The notes under the pieces were generated by a model. The model was not told where the DNA came from, searched no databases, and saw only the letters and a program-made list of their open reading frames with translations. Made by a program: the position numbers and the translations under genes. A DNA stretch of 32,237 nt from Patescibacteria group bacterium (GTDB lineage Bacteria > Patescibacteriota > Minisyncoccia > UBA6257 > GWB1-50-10). Numbering within the stretch: position 1 is the stretch's first letter; every line of letters begins with the position of its first letter. The stretch lies in NCBI GenBank assembly GCA_030018585.1, contig JASEHZ010000005.1, positions 1-32,237 of the forward strand, given 5' to 3'. Positions 1 through 8,328 of the stretch are shown here, piece after piece.

Positions 1-60
1 TTCCTCAAAAGTCAATAAATCCCTTTCGGGTAAAAAATATTGATAAATTAATAAAAATTA

Positions 61-90
61 CCCCGCTTTATAAATAGCGGGGTTTTTTAT
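61..90. terminator. hairpin terminator downstream of murA
   Basis: ccccgct-ttataaat-agcgggg followed by tttttt on + strand; abuts the murA stop (minus strand). Confidence 0.7.
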
Positions 91-1391
91 TTTTCTAATA
101 TTTCGATTCTCGCGCCCAATTTTTTTAGTCTGCGACTTAAATCTTCATAACCGCGGTTTATGGAATAAACATTTCTTAAGAGGGAAGTGCCTTTGGCTGC
201 AAGCATGGCAATCATGATAATGGCGGCCGGTCTTAAAGCGGGTGGGCAAATTACTTCCGCGGCTTTTAATTTTGTCGGACCATTAATATAGACTCTGTGC
301 GGGTCAGCGAGAATTATATCAGCGCCGAGTTTGGTAAGCTCCAAATAATAAATCGCCCGATTTTCAAAAACCCAGTCATGAATTAATGTTTGCCCTTTGG
401 CTTGGGTGGCGATTGGCACGAAAAAGGGGAGATTATCAATGTTTAATCCTGGGAATGGCCGTGCATAAATTTTTTCTTCAAGCGCTTCGAGTTTTGATTG
501 ATTTGTTTTTAAATCAATAAGATTGGTCACGTTATTTTTTGATTTATAGCGTTTTAAAATCTTATATTTAAAATTCATTTTCTCTAACTTCAAAAGCTCA
601 AGTTCTAAAAAATCAATTGGGCATCTTTTGATAGTGATTGACGAGTTTGTGGTTGCGGCGATAGCTAGAAAAAGCATGGCTTCAATCGGGTCTTCGCTCG
701 GATAGTAAACGACAGTTTTATTAATACGAGGCGTGCCGTAAATCGTAATTGTGGTTGTACCGATCCCCTCAACGTGTAAGCCTATTTTTTTCAAAAATAA
801 ACAGATATCTTGTACTTGATAATTAGCCGACGCAAGTTTTATCGTGGTTTTACCTTTGATTTTGGCTGCGGCAAGCAAAGTGTTTATGGTGACTGTATCG
901 CCTGATTCATAGAGCACAATTTCAGCATTTTTAAGGGCTTTAGATGTGATTTTATATGCTTCTTTAACGGTTTCGATTTTTACACCAAGTCTTTCTAGAG
1001 CAAAAAAATGAGGTCTTACGGTTCTTTTGCCTAAAGCGCAGCCGCCAGCTCGGGGGATATAAAAAGTTTTAAATAAATGGATAAGCGGTCCGATAAATAT
1101 TATAATGCTTCGAGTTTTTAAAGCCGATTCGGTATTAATATTTTTCAGGTTTAAGTTTTTTGGCGGAATAATTATCAGATCGTTATTTTCTGACCAAGAA
1201 ACAGAAACGCCGATACTTAAAAGCACCTCAATTAAACGGTTTACTTCTTCAATGCGCGGCATTTGTTTTAAGGTTGTTTTGCCGGAGTTTAAAAGCGAAG
1301 CGCAAATAAGAGCCACTGCGGAATTTTTGGAGGTATTGATTTGAACAACGCCGGAGAGTTTTTTGCCACCCTCAATTTGAAAAATTGCCAT
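87..1391 (-). CDS. murA: UDP-N-acetylglucosamine 1-carboxyvinyltransferase
   Basis: 434 aa EPSP-synthase-like fold sequence; PRAGGCALGKR (catalytic Cys loop), N-terminal INTSKNSAVALICASLL. Confidence 0.9.
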   Translation of the reverse strand: MAIFQIEGGKKLSGVVQINTSKNSAVALICASLLNSGKTTLKQMPRIEEVNRLIEVLLSIGVSVSWSENNDLIIIPPKNLNLKNINTESALKTRSIIIFIGPLIHLFKTFYIPRAGGCALGKRTVRPHFFALERLGVKIETVKEAYKITSKALKNAEIVLYESGDTVTINTLLAAAKIKGKTTIKLASANYQVQDICLFLKKIGLHVEGIGTTTITIYGTPRINKTVVYYPSEDPIEAMLFLAIAATTNSSITIKRCPIDFLELELLKLEKMNFKYKILKRYKSKNNVTNLIDLKTNQSKLEALEEKIYARPFPGLNIDNLPFFVPIATQAKGQTLIHDWVFENRAIYYLELTKLGADIILADPHRVYINGPTKLKAAEVICPPALRPAAIIMIAMLAAKGTSLLRNVYSINRGYEDLSRRLKKLGARIEILEK

Positions 1392-1438
1392 CCTTTTATA
1401 TTGTAGATGGCAAGATTTAAAAAGAAAAGATATATAAA

Positions 1439-1900
1439 TTAGCGTCCGGTATTTGCAGTATTTACAAGACTTATTTCCGGATTAATAACAACAATTTCCG
1501 CTTTTTGGATTCCAAATTCTTCAGCGTCTTCTTTGGTTAGCATCCAAATGTCTATAAAATTCTTTTTCCGACGGTGCATTCTGTCTTCAACAGCAAACAC
1601 TTTTTCGCCAAAGAGGGAAGGAATCAAAATCTTAGTGCCAAAAGGCAGAAAATTAGCGGCAACAATACCGTCTCTTGTGTTTGTCCCCAATGCTGTAATA
1701 AAAGGCGTGTCATCAGTTTCTTCAGGAGTGCTGGAGTAAGCCGTTACCCAAACGGTCATGGTTTTGTAGCCGGATTCAAGTGAAGCAGAAGCGGCCTTAG
1801 CCGTCTCGTTTGTCGGGCTAAAAACAATACCAATACCCATTATTGATGGATAAAATACTAGCCCAAAGCTTATAACAACTGAAATTATATATTTTTTCAT
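1439..1900 (-). CDS. 3D (Asp-Asp-Asp) domain, double-psi beta-barrel secreted protein
   Basis: N-terminal signal/TM segment; VTAYSSTPEETDDTP...GIVAANFLPFGTKILIP...VEDRMHRRKKNFIDIWM typical of 3D-domain proteins. Confidence 0.75.
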   Translation of the reverse strand: MKKYIISVVISFGLVFYPSIMGIGIVFSPTNETAKAASASLESGYKTMTVWVTAYSSTPEETDDTPFITALGTNTRDGIVAANFLPFGTKILIPSLFGEKVFAVEDRMHRRKKNFIDIWMLTKEDAEEFGIQKAEIVVINPEISLVNTANTGR

Positions 1901-1902
1901 AA

Positions 1903-1921
1903 AAAAACGCCCTTTATGGGG
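1903..1921 (-). promoter_or_regulatory. terminator-like hairpin abutting the start codon of the 3D-domain gene
   Basis: minus strand acacccc-ataaa-gggcgt followed by T7 then ATG at 1900. Confidence 0.4.
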
Positions 1922-2043
1922 TGTCTAGATTATTTAATGGTAGTATAATCATATTTTGGATATTTTGCAAGCTTTTGAGGCTTTATAACGTGAAAAAGCC
2001 CTATTTTATTCGCCTTTTTGAGGTTTTGGGTTAGTATTAAACT

Positions 2044-2781
2044 ATGGCGTTTGATTTAGAAATAAGAGTTATTTATGAAGATAAAGATTTAGTGGCGATT
2101 AATAAACCGGCTGGTATTTTGGTTCATAAAGGAGCCGAATCTAAAAGCGGTTTTAATGAAATTACGGTAGTTTCCTGGGTTTTAAACCGTTACCCAGAAA
2201 TAAAAACAGTAGGCGATAAACCAGAAGAGCGGCCGGGCATTGTTCATAGGTTAGATAAAGATACTTCCGGCGTGCTTGTTATTGCTCGTAATCAAAAGTC
2301 TTTCGAATATTTAAAAAAGCTTTTTCAAAGTCATGAAATTAAAAAAACTTATATTGCTCTTGTTTTGGGTAAAATAGAGCGGAATGGCGTAATTAATAAG
2401 CCGATTGGGCTTAGATCAGGTACAACCAAAAGAAGTGTCAGAGCAAGAAATATAAAAATGATAAAAGATGCTATAACTGAATATAAGGCAATTGAGTATT
2501 TAAAATTTAATGATCAGATGTTCACTTTAGTTAAACTTTTGCCAAAAACTGGTCGAACTCATCAATTAAGAGTTCATTTAGCGTCAATTAATCATGCGAT
2601 AGTCGGCGATGAGCTTTATGGTCCGAAAAAACAGGTTTTAAAAATTAACCGGCAATTTCTTCATGCGGAATCAATTGAATTTACTAAACCTGACGGCGGT
2701 AGAGTTAAATTAGAAGCCGAATTGCCAGAGGATTTGCAAAATGTTTTAGCTCAATTGGAAAAAAATAACCCCGAAATCTAA
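2044..2781 (+). CDS. RluA-family pseudouridine synthase
   Basis: RPGIVHRLDKDTSGVLVIAR and GRTHQLRVHLASINHAIVGDELYG motifs. Confidence 0.92.
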   Translation: MAFDLEIRVIYEDKDLVAINKPAGILVHKGAESKSGFNEITVVSWVLNRYPEIKTVGDKPEERPGIVHRLDKDTSGVLVIARNQKSFEYLKKLFQSHEIKKTYIALVLGKIERNGVINKPIGLRSGTTKRSVRARNIKMIKDAITEYKAIEYLKFNDQMFTLVKLLPKTGRTHQLRVHLASINHAIVGDELYGPKKQVLKINRQFLHAESIEFTKPDGGRVKLEAELPEDLQNVLAQLEKNNPEI

Positions 2782-2800
2782 TCCTAGACTTCGGGGTTTT
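2767..2800 (+). terminator. rho-independent terminator of the RluA-family gene
   Basis: aaccccgaa...ttcggggtttt hairpin overlapping the 3' end. Confidence 0.75.
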
Positions 2801-2814
2801 ATGTCCCTCGGCCG

Positions 2815-2918
2815 TTTAACCAAGATAACACGAAGGACAAGGGTTATCCCAGCGAGCCTTCGTCGATTTAACCAAGATAATTGAAGGTTAGTTTTATCAA
2901 GGCTAGCCCACGCTATTC
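2815..2918. repeat. two imperfect ~52-nt tandem units
   Basis: tttaaccaagataa occurs exactly at 2815-2828 and 2867-2880; each followed by a gaagg and a gttatc/ttatc complement. Confidence 0.5.
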
Positions 2919-3128
2919 ATATCCGAATCCCGGGCCAGGATTTGGATACTAGACATATTTGGAGTAAGTCATTAGTAAGTATATTCATCTTTGGGAATTT
3001 GTCAAATCTAGTATCGGGTTAAATAAAATGCCCCGATTTTTTCCTTCGGGGCCAAGGTTGATCTCAACACAATGCTCGACTCGAGAAAACCGGAGATCTG
3101 GCGGGTTCGGAATCGTACCGGTTGAATT

Positions 3129-3290
3129 ATGAATTATCCGGCTTTTTATCAGAAATTATTTGTTTTGGCGTTTCTTCTCTCTGTCTTTGTCTTACGTTTT
3201 GGGTGTTTTTTGTTATTCGCATCGCAGGCATCTGCGGGATTTTCGTTCTGGATTTCCGTGAATATTGGTAATAAGCGCCGATCCATTTGA
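3129..3290 (+). CDS. possible 53-aa secreted peptide (not in ORF track)
   Basis: MNYPAFYQKLFVLAFLLSVFVLRFGCFLLFASQASAGFSFWISVNIGNKRRSI; hydrophobic core then ASQASA-G signal-peptidase-like site; no clear SD. Confidence 0.3.
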   Translation: MNYPAFYQKLFVLAFLLSVFVLRFGCFLLFASQASAGFSFWISVNIGNKRRSI

Positions 3291-3348
3291 GAAAAAACCA
3301 AGATAAACTTCTGTGGCTGGATGCCAATTTCGTTTTATATCCATATAT

Positions 3349-3615
3349 TCAAAACTCTTTTTTACCCCCCCCTTCTAATAGGGTAGTAACATCGGGAGTT
3401 TGTGTATTTTGATTTTCTGGTTCAGGGGTTGCCGTGGTTTCCCCAAATTTGTCATCCGACGAGGTTGGTAAGACGGGAGAAATTGGTGGTGAATCTCCCT
3501 GAAATCCATCACCAAAAACAGTTATGGTGGGTATGTTTGGGTGGGATTTTAGCAAGAAGATGAAGATAATTGCTAAAATTCCAACAACGACAAGAGCATA
3601 GATTACGAGTTCCAT
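3349..3615 (-). CDS. small single-TM hypothetical protein with Pro/Thr-rich tail
   Basis: MELVIYALVVVGILAIIFIFLLKS then low-complexity TATPEPENQNTQTPD; SD-like aaaaggag upstream. Confidence 0.6.
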   Translation of the reverse strand: MELVIYALVVVGILAIIFIFLLKSHPNIPTITVFGDGFQGDSPPISPVLPTSSDDKFGETTATPEPENQNTQTPDVTTLLEGGGKKEF

Positions 3616-3716
3616 AAAAAGTCTCCTTTTAAGAAAATATGAGAATGTATAGTTTTTTAAAATGCTAAAAGAATTATAGCATAATGAATATATTTGTCAA
3701 TAGTACCCTGAATTTC

Positions 3717-3744
3717 TTGCTTATTTTGTTCATATTTGTATAAT
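3717..3744 (+). promoter_or_regulatory. sigma70-like promoter of rplS
   Basis: TTGCTT - 16 nt - TATAAT. Confidence 0.65.
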
Positions 3745-3753
3745 AATTTGATT

Positions 3754-3893
3754 ATGCCTAGTAGTGAAAACTCGATTGCTCCGACTGCGTCGGAGAGGGT
3801 TTTGGAGAAAAACATTATTGGGAAATAAAACAAAGATTAGCCAAAGGTCAAATAATTACAATAAAAATTAATCGAGTTTCTACTACTGGGTAT
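3754..3893 (+). promoter_or_regulatory. structured rplS leader; long stem includes the start codon
   Basis: 3754-3777 pairs with 3870-3893 (23 of 24 positions including 3 G-U); inner hairpin ctccgac-tgc-gtcggag at 3779-3795. Confidence 0.65.
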
Positions 3894-4209
3894 GGATGAG
3901 AAAATTATTGATAAAATCAAACCCGGCGCAAAAGTGCGTGTTTGGGAAAGAATTAAAGAAGGTGATAAAGAGCGTCAAAGCGCTTTTGAAGGTATAGTGA
4001 TTGCGAGAAAACATGGCAGGGAAGCGGGCGCCACTTTTACGGTCCGAGCGGTTTTGCGGGAAGTGGGCGTGGAAAAAGTTTTTCCGATTTACTCGCCGGT
4101 TATCGCAAAAATAGATATTATTTCATCGCCGAAAAAAGTTCACCGATCAAAACTTTATTATCTTCGGGGATTTTCCAGTAAAAAAACCCGTGAAAGATTA
4201 AAAACATAG
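3892..4209 (+). CDS. rplS: 50S ribosomal protein L19
   Basis: FEGIVIARKHGREAGATFTVRAVLREVGVEKVFPIYSPVIAKIDII...RSKLYYLRG. Confidence 0.93.
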   Translation: MDEKIIDKIKPGAKVRVWERIKEGDKERQSAFEGIVIARKHGREAGATFTVRAVLREVGVEKVFPIYSPVIAKIDIISSPKKVHRSKLYYLRGFSSKKTRERLKT

Positions 4210-4216
4210 AATTATT

Positions 4217-4246
4217 CCGCCCCGACCTAGGTCGGGGCGGGTTTTT
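4217..4246 (+). terminator. rplS terminator
   Basis: ccgccccgacctaggtcggggcgg palindrome then gttttt. Confidence 0.85.
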
Positions 4247-4377
4247 AGAAGACGTGTTTTTAAGTTATAATAAAAATGTGAGAGGTAAAAAATATTCAAA
4301 ATTAGGCAATCAGCCGGGTAATCCGGCTTATCGAACTTCGGCCAAATTTAGATATCAGCAATACATAAAAATAAAAA

Positions 4378-4863
4378 ATGCCAAAGCCCAAAAGAATAAA
4401 TAATCAGGAGAAAAAAAATAAACGTCCAAGTTGGAAAGAATATTTTTTAAGTGTTGCTAAAATTGCATCAAGTCGTTCTACTTGTGATCGTTTGCGTGTT
4501 GGTGCGGTGATTGTAAAAAATAAAGCGATTTTATCAACTGGTTATAATGGCTCTTCGCGGGGATTGCCGCATTGTGATGATGTTGGTCATGAAATATCAG
4601 ATGGTCATTGTATTCGTACGATTCATGCAGAAGCAAATGCTTTGGTGCATGCTGCTCGGCACGGCATTGCGATTGATGGCGCAACTATGTTTTTAACTAA
4701 TTCGCCTTGTTATGATTGTTTTAAAATGATTGTGAATGCCGGCATCAAAGAAGTAGTTTATAGTGGTTTTTATATGAGTCGTTATGGCGCTTCAAAAAAA
4801 GTTTTGGATTTAGCTAAAAAAGCCGGAGTAAAGATTAAGCACTTGGAAATAAAGGAGGTGTAA
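4378..4863 (+). CDS. deoxycytidylate (dCMP) deaminase-like protein
   Basis: HAEANAL zinc motif plus PCYDC; STGYNGSSRGLPHCDD. Confidence 0.88.
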   Translation: MPKPKRINNQEKKNKRPSWKEYFLSVAKIASSRSTCDRLRVGAVIVKNKAILSTGYNGSSRGLPHCDDVGHEISDGHCIRTIHAEANALVHAARHGIAIDGATMFLTNSPCYDCFKMIVNAGIKEVVYSGFYMSRYGASKKVLDLAKKAGVKIKHLEIKEV

Positions 4864-4874
4864 AATAAAAATTT

Positions 4875-5546
4875 ATGGGAATTTTATATATTGTTGCCAC
4901 GCCAATTGGCAATTTAAAAGATATTACTTTGCGGGCGCTTGAGGTGCTGAAAAGCATGGATTTGGTTTTGGCCGAAGATACCCGTTTAGCAAAAAAATTG
5001 CTTTCTCATTTTGAAATTGCAAAACCTGTTTGGCGGTTTGACGAATATGCAAAAAACAACTCTTTTAAAGAAGTTAAGAAAAAACTTGAAGAAGGGAAAA
5101 ACTTGGCTTATATCACTGATGCGGGCACGCCCGGTATTGCTGATCCGGGATGGAAATTAATCGAGTTTTTACGAAAAAAATTACCAAGTGTAAAAATCAT
5201 TCCTATTCCCGGGGTTTCTGCGATTATAGCCGTACTCTCTGTTTCCGGTATTGCTGGCGACCAATTTACTTTTTTAGGGTATCCGCCTCATAAAAAAAGC
5301 AGGCAAAAGTTTTTTAATGAACTTAAAAATATTCAAATTATGCCTGTTGTTTTATATGAATCGCCGCATCGGTTTCAAAAAACACTCGATAATTTAAATC
5401 AGGTCTTTGATGATAAAAAGGAAATTATTATTGGTAGAGAACTTACTAAAATTCATGAAGAAATTTTAAAAGGGAGCATTGGTTTCCTTAAAAAGCATTT
5501 TATTGGAGAGCGTAATCGGGGCGAGTTCGTGATTATTGTTCCTTAA
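4875..5546 (+). CDS. rsmI: 16S rRNA (cytidine-2'-O-)-methyltransferase RsmI
   Basis: GILYIVATPIGNLKDITLRALEVL, AEDTRLAKKLL, DAGTPGIADPG, PGVSA, YESPHR. Confidence 0.92.
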   Translation: MGILYIVATPIGNLKDITLRALEVLKSMDLVLAEDTRLAKKLLSHFEIAKPVWRFDEYAKNNSFKEVKKKLEEGKNLAYITDAGTPGIADPGWKLIEFLRKKLPSVKIIPIPGVSAIIAVLSVSGIAGDQFTFLGYPPHKKSRQKFFNELKNIQIMPVVLYESPHRFQKTLDNLNQVFDDKKEIIIGRELTKIHEEILKGSIGFLKKHFIGERNRGEFVIIVP

Positions 5547-5553
5547 CCTATAT

Positions 5554-6144
5554 ATGGTAAAACGAGTAATAGATATTATTGGATCTATTTTTGGCCTTAT
5601 TTTTTTATTGCCTTTTTTGCCTTTTGTTACTTTGGCGATTATTTTGGAAAGCGGTCTGCCGGTTTTTGTTAAATTGGATAGAATAAGTAGCGGCAAAGTC
5701 ATTAAAGTTTATAAATTCAGGACCATGGTAAGAAATGCGCATGCTTTGAAAAAGGATTTAAAATCTTTAAATGAAAGAAAAGACGGCCCGTTTTTTAAAA
5801 TTAAAAACGATCCGCGATTAACTAAGATGGGTAAGTTTTTAAGAAAATTACGCCTTGATGAGTTTCCGCAGTTTTTTAATGTTTTAAAAGGCGAGTTGTC
5901 GCTTGTGGGCCCAAGGCCGCACGAACCAGAGGAAATATTGGCGTATCCGCTGGAATTTAAAAAATTGTATTTTGCAAAAGGCGGGCTTACGGGTTTATCG
6001 CAAGTAAGTGGCGCATCAGCCTTACCCTTTACCAAGGAATTGGAATACGACCTTTTTTATGTTGAGCATCAATCGTTTTGGCTGGATTCAAAAATTCTTT
6101 TTAAAACTATTGCGATTTTCTTTTTTGACCCGACTGGGGTGTAG
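5554..6144 (+). CDS. bacterial sugar (undecaprenyl-phosphate glycosyl-1-P) transferase
   Basis: VYKFRTMVRNA...RLTKMGKFLRKLRLDEFPQFFNVLKGELSLVGPRPHEPEE; ATG at 5554 preferred over TTG at 5536. Confidence 0.88.
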   Translation: MVKRVIDIIGSIFGLIFLLPFLPFVTLAIILESGLPVFVKLDRISSGKVIKVYKFRTMVRNAHALKKDLKSLNERKDGPFFKIKNDPRLTKMGKFLRKLRLDEFPQFFNVLKGELSLVGPRPHEPEEILAYPLEFKKLYFAKGGLTGLSQVSGASALPFTKELEYDLFYVEHQSFWLDSKILFKTIAIFFFDPTGV

Positions 6145-6339
6145 ATCTGAATAAGCACTCTTTTCATTCGTACGCTTTCGAATGCAATAATATGGACTTG
6201 CTTACTCGCTATTCGCCACCCAACTCGCCTTACGCCTGCCTGCCGGCAGGCAGGGCGGGGGTCCTGGCTCATAACGCGGTTCGTTCGTATATTATTTACA
6301 TTCTCAAGCAATACTCACTCAAAGAACGCTTATTCAGAT
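6145..6339. repeat. ~195-nt imperfect inverted-repeat element
   Basis: atctgaataagc (6145-6156) exactly inverted at 6328-6339; inner arms also complementary; central GC palindrome. Confidence 0.7.
6235..6254. repeat. 20-bp perfect palindrome CCTGCCTGCCGGCAGGCAGG
   Basis: direct read; self-complementary. Confidence 0.9.
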
Positions 6340-6345
6340 TAGAAT

Positions 6346-6369
6346 AGTGCTTCAATTAATTGAAGCACT
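6346..6369. repeat. 24-bp perfect palindrome AGTGCTTCAATTAATTGAAGCACT
   Basis: direct read; terminator-like but lacks a T tract. Confidence 0.85.
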
Positions 6370-6446
6370 CGGTTGTTGAGATTTAAAAAAGAAGAAACAG
6401 CATCAATCGGCAAAAACAAAATTTCGTATAGTTTAAGATTGTGGGC

Positions 6447-6475
6447 TTGACCGTATATATTTTACGGAGTATAGT
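6447..6475 (+). promoter_or_regulatory. sigma70-like promoter
   Basis: TTGACC - 17 nt - TATAGT upstream of the 6514 gene. Confidence 0.7.
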
Positions 6476-6513
6476 TTTTTTAGTTTTTTTGATAACTAAA
6501 GAAGAGGTTAGAT

Positions 6514-6915
6514 ATGAAGTACTTTTCATTTTCAATACTGTTTGTTATTGTTATCCTATTTTTCTTGGCGTGTATTCCAGTTTTATCTCAAGTAAAAGTT
6601 GTTAAAGATATTGATGTGGAGCACGCAGTAAAATATCGATTGGTTCAAAAACCTTGTGGTCCGCGACTTGAGCAAGTCGAAACAATCACTTATATTTACT
6701 ATTCTCGTTATTTGGAACTAACATCGGTTCGCCACCAAGAAGGAATGTATGTAGATATTGGTGATGGTAGAGCTAATGTATATATCGTGACTTTTCGAGA
6801 CATTCAGAATAATAAAGAATCGCGATATGTAGTTCCTGTTCCAGCGGATGAATTGAAAATTTTTCAGCATCCTAAGGCAGTTTTTCCGAAAAAAGCACGA
6901 AAGGAGAAAATATAA
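6514..6915 (+). CDS. secreted hypothetical protein
   Basis: N-terminal signal peptide-like segment; SD gaagagg; own promoter. Confidence 0.7.
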   Translation: MKYFSFSILFVIVILFFLACIPVLSQVKVVKDIDVEHAVKYRLVQKPCGPRLEQVETITYIYYSRYLELTSVRHQEGMYVDIGDGRANVYIVTFRDIQNNKESRYVVPVPADELKIFQHPKAVFPKKARKEKI

Positions 6916-6916
6916 A

Positions 6917-7135
6917 GTGGATGATTATATTTTGGAAATTCGCAATAACAGATATGATTTGTTGGAGACGATTCATTTTTCTGCGAAAACCGAAAAAGCC
7001 GCCAAACAAAAAGCGCGAAGAATGATCCCCGCAGCATTCTTTGAATATGGGCGCTTAACGGGAAGCGCTTGTTTATTAGATGTCATACGCAGACCAATAT
7101 GCAGATGGGAATTTAAAAGAAGGCGGTGGGATTAA
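6917..7135 (+). CDS. small hypothetical protein (72 aa)
   Basis: immediately follows the 6514 gene; SD-like aaaggag at the preceding stop; terminator after. Confidence 0.6.
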   Translation: MDDYILEIRNNRYDLLETIHFSAKTEKAAKQKARRMIPAAFFEYGRLTGSACLLDVIRRPICRWEFKRRRWD

Positions 7136-7163
7136 CTCTGTTTAAAGAGAAGTAGAATATTTA

Positions 7164-7192
7164 AAACCCCGAATTATAAGTTCGGGTTTTTT
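7164..7192 (+). terminator. rho-independent terminator
   Basis: aaccccgaa-ttataa-gttcgggtttttta. Confidence 0.75.
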
Positions 7193-7230
7193 ATTTCACA
7201 AGGTACTAAAAACAAGATAAAATATAGAGA

Positions 7231-8328
7231 ATGAAAGTTGCGATTCTTCATGATTATTTAAATCAATTTGGCGGAGCCGAAAGAGTGCTTCAGGCAATAC
7301 TTGAAATATTCCCCGATGCAGATCTCTACGCGCTTTTATACGACAAAAACAGAACCTACGGTTTTTTTGAGCAAAATATCAGGAAAACAAGTTTTTTAAA
7401 TTACCCGTGGATTAAAAAGAAACACCGTCTTTTTATTCCTTTTATGCCTATTGGGGCAAAATTTTTAAAATCAAAAGAAAAATACGATTTGGTAATTTCT
7501 TCTTCCGCGGGTTACGGCAAAGCAATAAATATTAATGCGCCGTATCATATAAGTTATTGTCATAGCCCTTTGCGTTATGCTTGGGAAATTGATTATTTGA
7601 AAGATTTACCGTTTACACCTTGGCCGTTAAAAGAAGCGATTGTAAAGCCAATTGCCAATTGGCTTAAAACTTGGGATCGGCGAGCATCATCTAAAATAAA
7701 TATTTTTGTTGCTAATTCAGAATATATTGCTGGAAAAATCAAAAATTATTATGGTCGCGAAGCAATAGTTATTTATCCGCCGGTTGATCTTGATTTGTTT
7801 TATCCGGAACTAACCACTAATGCGGAACGGGATTATTATTTAATGGCTGGCCGGCTTTTGTATTATAAAGGCTTTGACTTGGGCATTGAAGCTTTTAATC
7901 GGTTAAAAAGGCCGCTTAAGATTGTTGGTCGCGGTCCGGAAATGAAAAAATTAATTTCTTTAGTAAAAACTCCCTATATTCAATTTATACCTTTTGTTTC
8001 AGACGACGATTTACGATTGCTTTATAGTAATGCTCGAGGATTTATTTTTCCCCAAATCGAAGATTTTGGGTTGGTGGCGGCTGAAGCTCAGGCTTGTAGT
8101 TTGCCGGTTATTGCTTATAACCAAGGTGGCGGGTCGGAAATAGTGGTCAATAAAGTAACTGGTCTTCATTTTAATGAACAAACGCCGCAGGCCATTGTTC
8201 AAGCGGTTTACGAATTCGAAAATCTTAAATTTGACCGGCGAAAAATAAGGCAAAATGCCGAACGTTTTTCAAAGGAGGGGTTTAAAAGAAAATTTAAGGA
8301 ATTAATCCGAAACGCCGGTTTTGTTTAA
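7231..8328 (+). CDS. glycosyltransferase family 4-type
   Basis: AILHDYLNQFGGAERVLQAI; GRLLYYKGFDLGIEAF; EDFGLVAAEAQACSLPVIAYNQGGGSEIV. Confidence 0.9.
   Translation: MKVAILHDYLNQFGGAERVLQAILEIFPDADLYALLYDKNRTYGFFEQNIRKTSFLNYPWIKKKHRLFIPFMPIGAKFLKSKEKYDLVISSSAGYGKAININAPYHISYCHSPLRYAWEIDYLKDLPFTPWPLKEAIVKPIANWLKTWDRRASSKINIFVANSEYIAGKIKNYYGREAIVIYPPVDLDLFYPELTTNAERDYYLMAGRLLYYKGFDLGIEAFNRLKRPLKIVGRGPEMKKLISLVKTPYIQFIPFVSDDDLRLLYSNARGFIFPQIEDFGLVAAEAQACSLPVIAYNQGGGSEIVVNKVTGLHFNEQTPQAIVQAVYEFENLKFDRRKIRQNAERFSKEGFKRKFKELIRNAGFV

Noticed and set aside
1105-1344. 79-aa + ORF antisense to murA
   Set aside because: Shadow ORF of a confident gene; no domain signal.
2801-3126. tmRNA or RNase P RNA hypothesis
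   Set aside because: No tag-peptide reading frame, no recognisable RNase P core; kept only as generic structured region.
3127-3327. 66-aa minus ORF
   Set aside because: No SD, no domain; overlaps a more plausible signal-peptide ORF on + strand.
5709-6035. 108-aa minus ORF antisense to the sugar transferase
   Set aside because: Shadow ORF; low-information composition.
6069-6311. 80-aa minus ORF with PACRQAG
   Set aside because: Lies inside the inverted-repeat element and antisense to the sugar transferase end; composition is palindrome-driven.
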